Of a DNA stretch of 53,962 nucleotides, positions 8,957 to 17,956 are shown piece after piece. The stretch comes from Gammaproteobacteria bacterium. GTDB lineage: Bacteria; Pseudomonadota; Gammaproteobacteria; Steroidobacterales; Steroidobacteraceae. Made by a program: the position numbers and the translations under genes. Position 1 is the stretch's first letter, and every line of letters begins with the position of its first letter. Location of the stretch: contig JAQGOF010000057.1 in assembly GCA_028293745.1 (NCBI GenBank), positions 1-53,962 of the forward strand, written 5' to 3'. The notes below the pieces were generated by a model. It ran no database searches. It saw only the letters and a program-made list of their open reading frames with translations, and was not told the DNA's origin.

Positions 8957-9330
8957 TGATCGATCATGTTTCGATTGGCGTGCGCGACATCGCGGCCGCG
9001 AAGAGGTTCTACGACGCAGCGCTGCAGCCGCTCGGATACCAATGCCTCAGTCAGTCCGAAGGCTCGCTCGGGTTTGGGCGAGGCGCGGTTGAATATTGGA
9101 TCAGCACTGTCCAACACCCGGTGGCGCCCGATGCCCAATCAGGGCTGCACTTTTGCTTTTCCGCGCCGACACGCAAGAGCGTTGATACGTTTCACGCGGC
9201 GGCATTGAAAGCGGGAGGACGCGACAACGGCGCGCCGGGTATTCGCGCCGACTATGACGCGAACTACTATGCTGCGTTCGTCATCGATCCCGATGGGTAT
9301 CGGATTGAGGCCCATTGCGACAAGCAGTAA
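8956..9330 (+). CDS. VOC (glyoxalase/bleomycin resistance) superfamily protein
   Basis: 124 residues, a single vicinal-oxygen-chelate unit. It begins MIDHVSIGVRDIAAAKRFYD, with the first metal-ligand histidine at residue 4, and ends DPDGYRIEAHCDKQ with the characteristic C-terminal glutamate. Such proteins are metal-dependent isomerases, dioxygenases or resistance-type binders; the substrate cannot be told. It overlaps the upstream gene by one base. Confidence 0.85.
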   Translation: MIDHVSIGVRDIAAAKRFYDAALQPLGYQCLSQSEGSLGFGRGAVEYWISTVQHPVAPDAQSGLHFCFSAPTRKSVDTFHAAALKAGGRDNGAPGIRADYDANYYAAFVIDPDGYRIEAHCDKQ

Positions 9331-9358
9331 GGTCGCGACAGGATGCTGGCGCGAGCGG

Positions 9359-9946
9359 TCAGCTCGCGCACTGGCACACTGCGCTCTCGAACAGTGGTGA
9401 ATCCAGAATGTGCTGAGTTGCATCATCCAGTGCGCTGTTCAACGTCTCTTGATAGTTCTCGATGCTCCCCGAGTAACCGTAGTTGCCTCCCTTGCCCTCG
9501 ACCGGCTGCTCCATGCAGGTTTTGCCGGACGCGGACTGCAGGCGCGCAATCAAGGAGATTTTCGCGGCGTACCCCGAGCGGTGCCAGATGTTCTCCTCAG
9601 TTCGCAAAACGCGCAGGTCAATGAGGAGTTTGGGTCCGCCGGCTGTCGGGGTTAACCCATTGCGCGACAGGTAGCTCTGCATTCCATCGCGCACCCACAC
9701 TGCTGGATCGCTAGCCGCGGTCACGTCAGCTTTGAGCGGCTTGCTCTCGTGGAAGCGGATTCCTAATACCTTCTCCGAGCGCCGGTCTTCGACCTCGACT
9801 CGCGGGACGACTGGACAGGATGAAGTCTTTGCGATCATAGGCCTGACATCGGACTTGTATGCCAGCGGAACGGCAAGTGGATCGACCTTGGATACCGCGC
9901 ATGCGGTCACGAGGCAGACCAAAGTCACGGAGGTGATTTTTCGCAT
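9359..9946 (-). CDS. Hypothetical outer-membrane lipoprotein (YajG-like)
   Basis: 195 residues. The signal peptide MRKITSVTLVCLVTAC ends in a lipobox (LVTAC) with the lipidated cysteine at residue 16. The rest resembles the YajG-type lipoprotein fold: a DxR-like motif near residue 55, then alternating strands (GPKLLIDLRVLRTEENIW) and an amphipathic C-terminal helix. No function is known. It stands alone. Confidence 0.75.
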   Translation of the reverse strand: MRKITSVTLVCLVTACAVSKVDPLAVPLAYKSDVRPMIAKTSSCPVVPRVEVEDRRSEKVLGIRFHESKPLKADVTAASDPAVWVRDGMQSYLSRNGLTPTAGGPKLLIDLRVLRTEENIWHRSGYAAKISLIARLQSASGKTCMEQPVEGKGGNYGYSGSIENYQETLNSALDDATQHILDSPLFESAVCQCAS

Positions 9947-10172
9947 GTTCGTCGTCCTGACCTCACGAAGGCGCCGATTCTACATGTCGGAGGGTGAGCA
10001 GTCAGCACTGGTAGCGCAAGCCCATGAAGTATTGCCGGCTGCAGGGGCACGGTTCGACCCGTGGAGCTCAATAGCTGCGCGAAGTGGTTGTCGCGCCGGA
10101 GAGGATCGAAGTCTGAGGTGCGCTCGGGTAGTTGGGATCCGAATGCGGCGCCGTTTGAAATTCCTTCTCCGC

Positions 10173-10919
10173 TTATCGCAGGGAACGCTGCGCAACCGCG
10201 ACAAGCATGGCGTCACCCTCCGCATGCGGTCGATCGATGTCATACGCTCCGAAGATCTGCTCGACTTCAAAGCCGTGGGTAGATAACAGCTTCTTCAGAC
10301 CGCCGACCGTGTCAGCTCGCACCGTGAAATGTTCCTCTCCAATGTGGAAAGCCCGTCCTAGACGCTCGCCCTCGACCTCCCAGTGCACGTGCGTCGATCC
10401 GTCTACTTGGCGGGTGTATCTTGTTTGGCGCCGGTATGACGTTCGGCCGAGGTGTCGTTCCTCGTGTAGGGCGCCCTGTTCGGCCCACGGCAGTGTCGAC
10501 GTGCGAACGTCGATGACCATTCGCGCTCCGGGCGCTCAATGGCGAAATACGGCTTCGAGGGCCGCTTCGCGCTGGTCACTGTTCAGCAGCATGAAAACGC
10601 TGCGCATTAAAATGAAGTCCGCCTCAAAAGACTCGCCCAGTGCCTCCGTGGGGCCCTCGAGGAGCGTAATTGAGCGCGCCAAATCGCCTTCGCGGTTCAG
10701 TCGGTCCATCGCAAGCGCCGCGATCAATGGCGAGGGCTCGAACGCGAAAACCTCCATCCCGAAGCGCGCAAGGAGCAATGCCGAACCGCAGAGCCCCGCA
10801 CCAAAGTCCAGCGCGTGGTGTTTGCCATTCGACCAGTGAGCCAGGAACTTCTCTTCAACCGGTGTGATCGTCGCGTGTGGTCCGAAGAATGCGTAGTAAC
10901 GTCCGGTTTGTTCGTACAT
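10173..10919 (-). pseudogene. SAM-dependent methyltransferase interrupted by one in-frame TGA
   Basis: A methyltransferase reading frame runs from the ATG at 10919 (GGGAGG ribosome site just upstream) to 10173. One TGA at 10536-10538 stops it after residue 127. The frame is not shifted: the codons on both sides join a normal class I methyltransferase, with HALDFGAGLCGSALLLARFG as the SAM motif I region, then EAVFRH, stop, APGARMVIDVR, where the family has about 'hLapGGrl-id'. The most likely original codon is a leucine. The C-terminal 115 residues keep a good coding pattern, so the lesion is recent, is a sequencing error, or is read through. Confidence 0.8.
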
Positions 10920-11191
10920 GCATCCTCCCGGCGAACAATGGCGAGGGTTGCCCCACGATGAGTCCTCCAAGGATACTTCACAAGACTTTCTGAGGCAGCT
11001 TGTTCGCAAGCCTTCTGTTTGCTTAGTGATTTGTCGGCCGCACTTCGGCCAGGCCCGCACGTTTTGCGATGAGGCCGCCGCCGGCGGGTTACAAGTGGCC
11101 GTCTATCTCGATCCGTGGCGGTTACTGCGGCCGGCGTTCCAGGCAGGTACGACTCGAGGCACTCCTGATCTCTCAGGCGCTCGTTTTCACC

Positions 11192-11818
11192 TCAGGCGTG
11201 CATTCGGGTTGCTACGCTCTGCAACGCCGCCAGAAGCGAAGCGGCGTCCCACGGTCCCTCGTGCTTCACGTCGTTGATGAAGAATGTGGGTGTGCCGTTC
11301 ACGCCGCTGTTCACGCCGCTGATGAAGTCCTCGGCTACCTTTCGCCGGTAAATTCCTGTCGCGAGATCATCCGTGAATCTAGCGAGATCAAGGCCTACTG
11401 CCTGCGCATAGCCGAGGAGAAAAGGATCTGAGAGACTCTCCTGATTCTGAAACAACATGTGGTGCATGTTCCAGAACTTGCCTTGCGCACCCGCGGCCTC
11501 TGCCGCCTCCGCGGCGCGTTCTGCCTGAGGATGCAAATCGACGAGCGGAAAGTGGCGGAACACGAATCGCATCTGATCGCCCATTTGGGCGATCACGTCC
11601 TCCACGATCACGTAGGCCATCCCACAGTACGGGCATTGGTAGTCCCCATACTCCAACAGCGTCAGCGGAGCGCCGAGCGGCCCACGCATATGATCCCTGT
11701 CGGGCGTGACCGGCAGCTTGAGGCCGGGCGCCCACGGGCTGGCGCCCCTGCCGGGGACGTAACCCCTGTCGCGCGGATGTCCTGTAAAGTCTTTCGCCTG
11801 AGCCATCGGCAGCAGCAT
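11192..11818 (-). CDS. DsbA-family thioredoxin-fold protein
   Basis: 208 residues. The active site CPYC lies in LLEYGDYQCPYCGMAYVIVE, followed by the DsbA-type helical insertion (FPLVDLHPQAERAAEAAEAA) and the cis-proline loop GVNGTPTFFIND. This is the small Thioredoxin_4/FrnE-like type often found near or fused to NhaA antiporters. No signal peptide is visible, so it is probably cytoplasmic. The start is uncertain; an ATG 12 bases downstream is equally possible. Confidence 0.85.
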   Translation of the reverse strand: MLLPMAQAKDFTGHPRDRGYVPGRGASPWAPGLKLPVTPDRDHMRGPLGAPLTLLEYGDYQCPYCGMAYVIVEDVIAQMGDQMRFVFRHFPLVDLHPQAERAAEAAEAAGAQGKFWNMHHMLFQNQESLSDPFLLGYAQAVGLDLARFTDDLATGIYRRKVAEDFISGVNSGVNGTPTFFINDVKHEGPWDAASLLAALQSVATRMHA

Positions 11819-12022
11819 GGCGGATCACTTTTCGGGCCGCCTTGATCACCGTCAAACAGGTGGCCTCGTACGGCGCGCCTGCGGCTCTTGAGTTGCATTC
11901 GGCGCCGCGAGCGCAACACACTGAGACGAGATTTGGCAACCTGATGTTGCGTCACTGTATCTCGTTGGCGCTGACCTATCACCTCCGTGGCGGCGCACGA
12001 TGCTTGAAGTACGCCCCGATGA

Positions 12023-12538
12023 TCAGTGAGGCGGCGGCGCAGCGGGACTGACGGTCTGGGCCCCGGGGCCTTGGGCGGCAAGGCCTGCCAGGGCCGTCTC
12101 GAGGTTTTGAATAGCGGCAGGGTTGCCTTGCGCGGCAGCTTTGCGGAACCCCTGCACGCCTGCCTCCGGATTGGGAGCCAGGAGCTGCGCAATGCCCATC
12201 ATGTTGAGCTAGCCCAACTCGTTTTCAGAGTATTCGTCTCCAGAGCCGGCTGCCGCAGTCAGGTCCGCCAGACCCTCGCGCAGCTTTCCCGCCTCCATGT
12301 AGGCTCTGCCGCGATTTGCGCGGCGTCCTCAAACTTATGCTCGAGAGACCCAGGCCAGGCACGGCAGGCACACCTCTCCACCCAGGGCAATCGCTTTGCG
12401 ATAGTCGCGTTCTGCAGCGACATAGTCTCCATCCTGCTGATGCCTCATCGCTTGCTCCGCGACAATGGTTGATTCCAACAACTGCAGGCTCGCGGGAGGC
12501 AGCCCCGTTCTGCGGGACTCATCCAGGAAGGCGTACAT
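12023..12538 (-). pseudogene. Degraded TPR/Sel1-like repeat protein
   Basis: On the minus strand one frame gives, in order: a TPR-like unit (GDYVAAERDYRKAIALGG), two stops near 12335, a second block (RGRAYMEAGKLREGLADL), a TAG at 12209-12211, and the tail LNMMGIAQLLAPNPEAGVQG ending at 12025. Between the first two blocks a different frame supplies the missing piece LEHKFEDAAQIA, so there are two compensating frameshifts plus a nonsense codon (probably Trp to TAG). A stop just upstream removes any longer N-terminus. Confidence 0.6.
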
Positions 12539-12810
12539 TTGCTCGACACTGACCGCCCCAACGAGGCTCGATGGGGTTTAGCCAACGGGTCCCGGGATTC
12601 TGATTTCGTTGTCCACACCTCGTCTCTGGATACTCCGTGACTCCAGGTTAGGTCACCCAAAATTCAGAAAATCCGGGGGATGACACCTTCCTAAGATTTA
12701 CAAGAAATCAGCCGCCAGTTATCCCCTCTGCCACCCCAATTCCCCGGACATCCCACTTCCGGGTCTCGATCCATCCGCCGTTGTCGTCCCGGCGATCACC
12801 ACCGGACGAT

Positions 12811-13062
12811 ATGGATTGGATGGAGTTCACCTGTACCCAATCAATGCACACGCTCGACGACGAGCAAATCGGTACCCTCGTCTCAGTGGCGATGGAGGAC
12901 TTCGGGCCGGGTCTGACTCGCACCGAGTTCAATGACGTGATGCTCTGGCTGTTCGAGAGCATCGCTGGTTTCGAAACGCTGCCGTCCAAACTCACTCAGC
13001 GGTACCTGCGGCTGCTCTGGTCAAAGTACCAACAAGCCATCAGGGACCACCCGCTTCACTAA
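12811..13062 (+). CDS. Hypothetical small protein
   Basis: 83 residues from the ATG at 12811 (MDWMEFTCTQ). It is acidic and mostly helical, with the pattern LTRTEFNDVMLWLFESIAG and a basic C-terminal end. No family is recognised. A TTG at 12781 could extend it by 10 residues. It sits among broken genes left of the island. Confidence 0.4.
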   Translation: MDWMEFTCTQSMHTLDDEQIGTLVSVAMEDFGPGLTRTEFNDVMLWLFESIAGFETLPSKLTQRYLRLLWSKYQQAIRDHPLH

Positions 13063-13290
13063 TTCCAACTCGACGCTGGCAATCCAACATGAACTGCTGC
13101 TCGACCATCACCGAAACTCTACCAGTCGAATGCTGCCGCCTTGCTCCACTGCTGCAGTCATGCCCTGAACGATCCCGTAGGCGTAGATCGGCAAGCTGTG
13201 AGTGCCAGTCCGGGCTACGCACCGCCGTGGACTCCGACTAACAGGACTGCTATGTTTTAACACTCGACCAGCAACGGACGCGTCACAGCC

Positions 13291-13632
13291 ATGACCATGC
13301 GTTACAGCCGAAGAAGAGCGGATGGCATTACGGAGTACTCGGACTCGGCGGAGCGGCTTGCGGCAGCCTCTGATCGCGAACTGGATGCACAGGCCCAGGG
13401 TTGTTTCACTGTGGTCGGTCTCGTCTCCGGATTTGTTGTAGCGCTCCTATTGCTCCATTCCTACGGAAACAGCTGGCCAAAGGTCGTGCGCTTCTCGCTG
13501 GTCATTGCGGCGGGGATCGGCGGTGCTCTTTTGCTACGGAGGTGGGCGGGAGTCATCGCATTCTTGGTTGGTCTTGTGCTCGCCCTCGGCTTACTTGCGG
13601 GGGTGGCTGGTCTCATCTGGAGCGCGTTATGA
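13291..13632 (+). CDS. Hypothetical small membrane protein
   Basis: 113 residues. A basic N-terminus and an Ala/Glu-rich helix precede three hydrophobic segments at about residues 40-57, 65-83 and 85-110 (for example VIAFLVGLVLALGLLAGVAG). No known family. The ATG at 13297 is an equal start candidate. It is flanked by non-coding sequence. Confidence 0.5.
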   Translation: MTMRYSRRRADGITEYSDSAERLAAASDRELDAQAQGCFTVVGLVSGFVVALLLLHSYGNSWPKVVRFSLVIAAGIGGALLLRRWAGVIAFLVGLVLALGLLAGVAGLIWSAL

Positions 13633-13832
13633 GGAGAACGCTGAGTCACCACGAGGTACCTCTAGGCGTTTTCACTGTGAGATTGCCTACCGATCCCCGA
13701 CGGTGAGATTCACCTGCTCGGGGCGCGTGAATTGGCCCATGCATTCGTAGCAAGGCCTATGGCGACGCGATTTTAATAACGCTGAGCGTTCAGCAAAGTA
13801 GAATATGCTCCGGATCGACACAACTCGGTGCG

Positions 13833-14404
13833 TTGGGCCCTTTGAAGATTTCAAACACCCAAATTGATCGGCTCGGGGATCGTCTGCGGTCGCAGAGCAT
13901 CACGGATGCGGATCTTGAACTGCTGAGTGAGTTTCGTCGTTCGTTCGGCCCTGCATATGAAGCGGTTGTAGAGGTCTTGCGAACCTCACGGATACGTCAG
14001 TGGTCGACCGCCGCATAACTCCGAGCCACGGCTATCGAGCCGTGCACGTGATCGTGCACCAGCACGGTATTCCAGTGGAGGTTCAGGTTCGCACCGAGTT
14101 GGAACACAGCTGGGCGCAGCTTTCGGAGAAGTTGTCGGACGTCGTGGATCCGAGCGTCAAGTATGGAGGCGGCCCGGAGCTGCTAAAGTCGAGACTTCTC
14201 CGCATCTCAGAGGCGATCGGAACGGCAGAGGAATTGGAAAGTAGATTGCTGAGGACGGGAAGTCCGACGGGTGATCTCAAATCAATCGCGATGGTTTCCG
14301 AATTCGCGGAAATCAAGCAGCAACTCAAAGATCTTCTCAATGAGATGATCGAGCAGGGCGTTTTGTGGCAGGATGAGGAGCATGCTGTTCCTAATCCAAT
14401 ATGA
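13833..14404 (+). pseudogene. RelA/SpoT-domain gene with its catalytic centre deleted
   Basis: The first part (13833-about 13990) has the usual N-terminus of small RelA/SpoT proteins (ISNTQIDRLGDRL, then RRSFGPAYEAVVEVL). The second part, in another frame from about 13999, resumes at VVDRRITPSHGYRAVHVIV and continues normally through EVQVRTELEHSWAQLSEKLSD to a helical C-terminus. About 60 residues between them are missing, including the R-x-KS and Q-x-DIAG-R pieces of the synthetase fold, and the frame changes at the join. It cannot make an active (p)ppGpp synthetase. The second part has a GTG at 14000 and could still be translated alone. Confidence 0.75.
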
Positions 14405-14624
14405 TCGCCGCGCCGGTCGCATCGTCAGCCTGGAAAGGTTTACGAACGATCAGCGGCTCATGGCGGGGGAAGCCCGCTTGGATCTGGAAATAGAGCTTCA
14501 GCGCCGCAGCCAGAATCACGAAGTCGTCGTGCTCGAGGCGGCCAGCGAAGAAGCGCTGCGCAAGACGCACGGTCGTTATTTTGACGACGTTGAGCACCTT
14601 TTGGCAGCTGCACTGGCCGTTTGA
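14373..14624 (+). CDS. Small conserved protein, partner of the RelA/SpoT gene
   Basis: 83 residues, overlapping the end of the RelA/SpoT remnant by 32 bases (an internal ATG at 14382 would shorten the overlap). It begins MLFLIQYDRRAGRIVSL and ends in a helix (YFDDVEHLLAAALAV). It has no named function. Its frame is intact although its partner is broken. Confidence 0.6.
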   Translation: MRSMLFLIQYDRRAGRIVSLERFTNDQRLMAGEARLDLEIELQRRSQNHEVVVLEAASEEALRKTHGRYFDDVEHLLAAALAV

Positions 14625-14718
14625 GCTCGCCTGCGCATCGCAGCCAGCCCCAAATCTCTACCATACTGGCCTGAACGCCGAATACCCATCAAGGGTAATT
14701 CTCAGTAGAATCAAAGCG

Positions 14719-14763
14719 TCGCGCCCGTAGCTCAGATGGATAGAGTGGCAGCCTCCGAAGCTG
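14719..14763 (+). repeat. Left attachment repeat: orphan 5' half of tRNA-Arg
   Basis: 45 bases identical to 29139-29183. From 14721 it is the 5' half of tRNA-Arg(CCG): acceptor strand, D arm, and anticodon arm through GCTG of its 3' side. After 14763 the sequence departs and has no T arm or acceptor 3' strand. TAGAAT at 14707-14712 upstream could be the -10 box of the original tRNA promoter. This is the left boundary (attL) of the island. Confidence 0.9.
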
Positions 14764-14889
14764 GAGACGCTCGACCCAGGGCCATCGCAAATTCAAGAGC
14801 TTATGTTCACCCTTCGTCAGTCTTTGATTGTAGTACGCATCTAGTACGCTTTTCAGCGTCCTTGATCTTCATGGATCCGGCTTCACTGT

Positions 14890-15603
14890 TCATCCTTGGC
14901 CTCGATTGACCAAGGCGACTTCCATTCGCAGCAGCACGTTCCGTACGCTGCTGGCATGCCACTGCCGCCCCTGCGGAGTTTTTACTCCCAGCTGGTTGAG
15001 ATGGGCTGCAAGTTTTCGGAGGGTCTTGCAGCCCTGACGCTTCGCATCTTCCAGCTCCTCGCGAAGCTCTTGCGCGCGCTCCGTTGCCCGCCTGGCCCAC
15101 ACCTGAGACGCAGCAAGGGCTGTAACGCGATTACCAGGCTCTAGGCGCGGGTTTCCCAGCCTGATGCCCCTGGACTTAGCTGCGATAAGGGCCACCCTTG
15201 TGCGCTCGCCAATGGCCTTACGCTCGGTTTCAGCGATGACAGCCATTATTCCCACCGCGGCTTCGTTCATCCTCGGCATGTCACAGGCTATGAAGCTCGT
15301 GCTTGAATTTTGCAATGTCAGTAGAAACGCGGCATTGCGAGACAGGCGATCGAGCTTCGCGATCAGCAGCGTAGCGTGCGTGAGACGACATAGGCGTAAC
15401 GCCTCTGCGAGCTGTGGGCGAAAATCATTCTTTCCGCTTTGAACCTCTACAAACTCAGCTCGAAGCGTGCCATGGGTATGGCGCAAAAAGTCCTGCACTG
15501 CACTTCTCTGCGCATCCAGCCCTAGACCCGACCGCCCCTGCCGATCAGTGCTGACCCGAAAATAGGCGACGTAATCGTTACGAACCGATGGATTTTTCAT
15601 CAT
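14890..15603 (-). CDS. Serine recombinase (resolvase/invertase family), first copy
   Basis: 237 residues. The N-terminal catalytic domain has YFRVSTDRQGRSGLGLDAQR with the nucleophile serine, the arginine-bearing LIAKLDRLSRNAAF motif, and the E-helix ETERKAIGERTRVAL. A coiled region and a short recombinase-type helix-turn-helix tail (LAAHLNQLGVKTPQGRQWHA) follow. I start at the ATG at 15603 because GGGAG lies 6 bases upstream; the upstream ATG at 15618 has no ribosome site. It is oriented towards the left attachment repeat. It may be an accessory resolvase or invertase of the island. Confidence 0.88.
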   Translation of the reverse strand: MMKNPSVRNDYVAYFRVSTDRQGRSGLGLDAQRSAVQDFLRHTHGTLRAEFVEVQSGKNDFRPQLAEALRLCRLTHATLLIAKLDRLSRNAAFLLTLQNSSTSFIACDMPRMNEAAVGIMAVIAETERKAIGERTRVALIAAKSRGIRLGNPRLEPGNRVTALAASQVWARRATERAQELREELEDAKRQGCKTLRKLAAHLNQLGVKTPQGRQWHASSVRNVLLRMEVALVNRGQG

Positions 15604-15634
15604 GTACAGCTCCCTCATTCGTTCGTATGACGGA

Positions 15635-15663
15635 ATTGTACTAGTAGCTACTACTAGCTACAA
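15635..15663 (-). promoter_or_regulatory. Serine recombinase promoter with a palindrome in its spacer
   Basis: On the minus strand TTGTAG (-35) and TACAAT (-10) are separated by exactly 17 bases. The spacer holds the perfect 12-bp palindrome TAGTAGCTACTA (15642-15653), partly repeated as CTAGCTA. The position suggests an autorepressor or recombinase-binding operator. Confidence 0.6.
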
Positions 15664-15682
15664 GCAGCCATAGGTCCTTATT

Positions 15683-17353
15683 TTACGCAGGAATTCCGAA
15701 ACGATCCGGATTAGTCAGCCACTTGTTTACCTTAGAAAGGAACATCCATACGTCTGCCTCTGAAGGCTTGGCGTACGCAGGCGAGGTAGGGTCTTCGCCC
15801 ATCTTTTGGAAGATATCAATCAACCAAGCTGGCCCGTGACCCGGACTCGCTAGCTTCTTTAACCACGATTCCAACTCCCCACCAGGCACGACAAAGATGC
15901 CGTATTCGGCCAACTGAGCAAGCAAATGGACAGCAGCTTCTTGCTCTTGCCCTTCGAGAATCGCCACGCCGCCATCTCGCTTCATGTCCTTTCCAGTCTT
16001 AATCATCGCTTGAAGCACAGAGGCGCGTAGCGTAGCCAATGAGTTAGTAGCCAGGGCTGGAACATTGCTCGCCGAAAGCAACTTGGCCCACGCGGTACCC
16101 CCCTCTTTGAGAACGTCGATATCCACGATTCCAGCAGCAGGTATGCCTAGCTGCCTCAAGGGTCGAATGAGGGTCGGAACGGTCTGTTTGTTCTGAGCGT
16201 TTAAAAAAAGACAGTTCGAAATTCCCCAGCTCGGCTTCAATCGAAGCAGACGCTCGTTAATTTCTTCATAGAAGGCTCTGTCAGCATCTGACTCAGTTAC
16301 CACCACGAATTCATAGAACAGGCCGCTCAAGACTCCAGTGGACCGGAGTAGCGGATTTCTCATCAATTCAAGGATCTCTGTACTGGGGAGCAAGCGTGCG
16401 GTTGCATTTCCAGCACGGTAGGTAAGGCGCACAATGTTGACTGGCGCTCCTGAATGTACACATCCCATCACGAATGTTGGGCTGTGCGTGGACACGAAGA
16501 CCCTCTTGTCCGCCCCGACAGCAGCCCGCGAGACCTCGATGCCGAGCTTTGATGCAAGTGAAGGGTGCAAGAAGGCTTCAGGCTCGTCTATAAGCAAGAT
16601 CCGTGGATCTCCTGCCATCAACTCCGTTATGATTCCAGTAAACGCTTTGACGCCATCACTTGCTTGATCGATGAGCTGCGCTTTTCCTTGAAACTCTACG
16701 GCATCAGCGTGTATACCCCGCTCTTGCATATCGCTAGCAGGGGGCGAGTCGGAAAGACGAATTCGAAACTGTCCAAGGTGCGTTGGATCGACTACGAAGT
16801 ACCTATCGAAGGCCTCGAAAACGATACGTCGTACCTCGTACCGCTTTGCATTATTCAAAAATAGTATTTGCAGACTCAAGTGGGATGGCTGTTGCAAATC
16901 ACCTGCCGTTTGACTGCCCACAAGGGCCATTCTGCCCTGCCCGTCAAGTCTCAGGGTGTTTAGGTTCAGGAACCACTGGCAAAAAGCCCCCGGATTTGCG
17001 TTTGGATCTTCAATCACCTGCAGAAGGCCCTGCAGATTTACCTGGAGGCGCCCCATCCGACTTCCGATGTACTGCATACCGACTTGCAATGCCTCGCCAG
17101 GGCTCGGACCTTGCTTCATGCTATCAACGGTTGCCGCCGCTGCTGGCGCGGTGAGACCCGTGAATGTCATATGTTCCAGTATTACCGCAGTAGCATCTTT
17201 CTGTCCTGACCGGCAATACTGTTCGATTTCTCGCAATACCTTACTCTTTCCAGAATTGTTGGGTCCCACGAAGACGGTAACGGCCCCCACCGTAAGTGAT
17301 GTCTGCGGCGCACCAGGTATGCGTCCAAATTTAAACGTCAACGTTGCAATCAT
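15683..17353 (-). CDS. OLD-like AAA ATPase with C-terminal TOPRIM nuclease domain
   Basis: 556 residues. The ABC-type ATPase half has Walker A GPNNSGKSKVLREIE (about residue 30), Walker B ILLIDEPEAFLHPSLASK and the H-loop STHSP. After about residue 345 a TOPRIM-like part follows, with the acidic motifs VVVTESDADRAFYEEI and GIVDIDVLKEG. This is the layout of OLD-family nucleases and related anti-phage proteins (GajA, PARIS-type). There is no UvrD-like helicase beside it, as would be expected for Gabija, so it is more like a class 1 (stand-alone) OLD protein or a fused PARIS-type protein. GGGAGGG lies 9 bases before the ATG. Defence against other phages is an inference from domain and context. 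Confidence 0.8.
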   Translation of the reverse strand: MIATLTFKFGRIPGAPQTSLTVGAVTVFVGPNNSGKSKVLREIEQYCRSGQKDATAVILEHMTFTGLTAPAAAATVDSMKQGPSPGEALQVGMQYIGSRMGRLQVNLQGLLQVIEDPNANPGAFCQWFLNLNTLRLDGQGRMALVGSQTAGDLQQPSHLSLQILFLNNAKRYEVRRIVFEAFDRYFVVDPTHLGQFRIRLSDSPPASDMQERGIHADAVEFQGKAQLIDQASDGVKAFTGIITELMAGDPRILLIDEPEAFLHPSLASKLGIEVSRAAVGADKRVFVSTHSPTFVMGCVHSGAPVNIVRLTYRAGNATARLLPSTEILELMRNPLLRSTGVLSGLFYEFVVVTESDADRAFYEEINERLLRLKPSWGISNCLFLNAQNKQTVPTLIRPLRQLGIPAAGIVDIDVLKEGGTAWAKLLSASNVPALATNSLATLRASVLQAMIKTGKDMKRDGGVAILEGQEQEAAVHLLAQLAEYGIFVVPGGELESWLKKLASPGHGPAWLIDIFQKMGEDPTSPAYAKPSEADVWMFLSKVNKWLTNPDRFGIPA

Positions 17354-17667
17354 GAGCTAATGCCCTCCCGGCACGATCACCAAACAGCGTCACGCGGTCT
17401 TGAATTGTGCACACGTCTCAGTGCTCGCTCAATGCCACGCGACGTATGCTCTCGATCAGTCTCTCCCCGACCCCGCTGATCAAGGCCCTCTATCACGGTA
17501 GATCCGCGAGTAGTTCAACGTTAGGAAGAGATCAAACCAAAGACCTACCGATCTTCCTCGGGCTGAAGAGCCAAGCGAAGAAGCTCCCATCTAAGTTGCT
17601 TCCGTAGTAAATTCTGACTCTTCTACCAATTTTGAACCTGTTGTTCGCCGATCGCTAGTGCATCCAA
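17354..17667. other. Intergenic stretch without a recognisable gene
   Basis: Between the divergent OLD-like gene and the ribbon-helix-helix gene. A 66-codon frame at 17407-17607 has no family resemblance or ribosome site. I see no clear RNA or terminator here; promoters of the two divergent genes must lie in it. Confidence 0.4.
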
Positions 17668-17844
17668 ATGGGCAAGACTAAACGTTGTGTCGAAGTCGCG
17701 TATCTAGACCCCGAGAAGCTAGAACTGCTGAAGCGGCTGTCCGCTCAAACTCGAATCCCTCGAACAGCTCTTGTGCGTGAGGCAATTGACGACTTGCTGA
17801 CCAAGCACGGGCTCATGAAACCGCGAAAAAACGATCAAACATAG
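17668..17844 (+). CDS. Ribbon-helix-helix (CopG-like) small DNA-binding protein
   Basis: 58 residues. A beta-strand (CVEVAYLDPEKLELLKRLS) is followed by TRIPRTALVREAIDDLLTKHG, which is the ribbon-helix-helix pattern with the second-helix 'P-x-ALVREAIDDLL' signature. A dimeric repressor or an antitoxin-type protein is possible. No toxin gene is adjacent: downstream is only a transposase fragment on the other strand. It could regulate the divergent OLD-like gene. Confidence 0.7.
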   Translation: MGKTKRCVEVAYLDPEKLELLKRLSAQTRIPRTALVREAIDDLLTKHGLMKPRKNDQT

Positions 17845-17956
17845 CCTGCCGAACTGGCCTCCTCTGTAGCGTACCTGCATTCCCGACTGCTGCGGCTGGA
17901 ATCAACGTAACCATCATCCTGCTCAGCATTTCGTAGATAGCATGGTGCGCCGCGAC

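Noticed and set aside
12335..12538. Treating the TPR unit as an intact 67-residue gene
   Set aside because: The same frame continues past the stops as the rest of the same protein, so it is one piece of a pseudogene.
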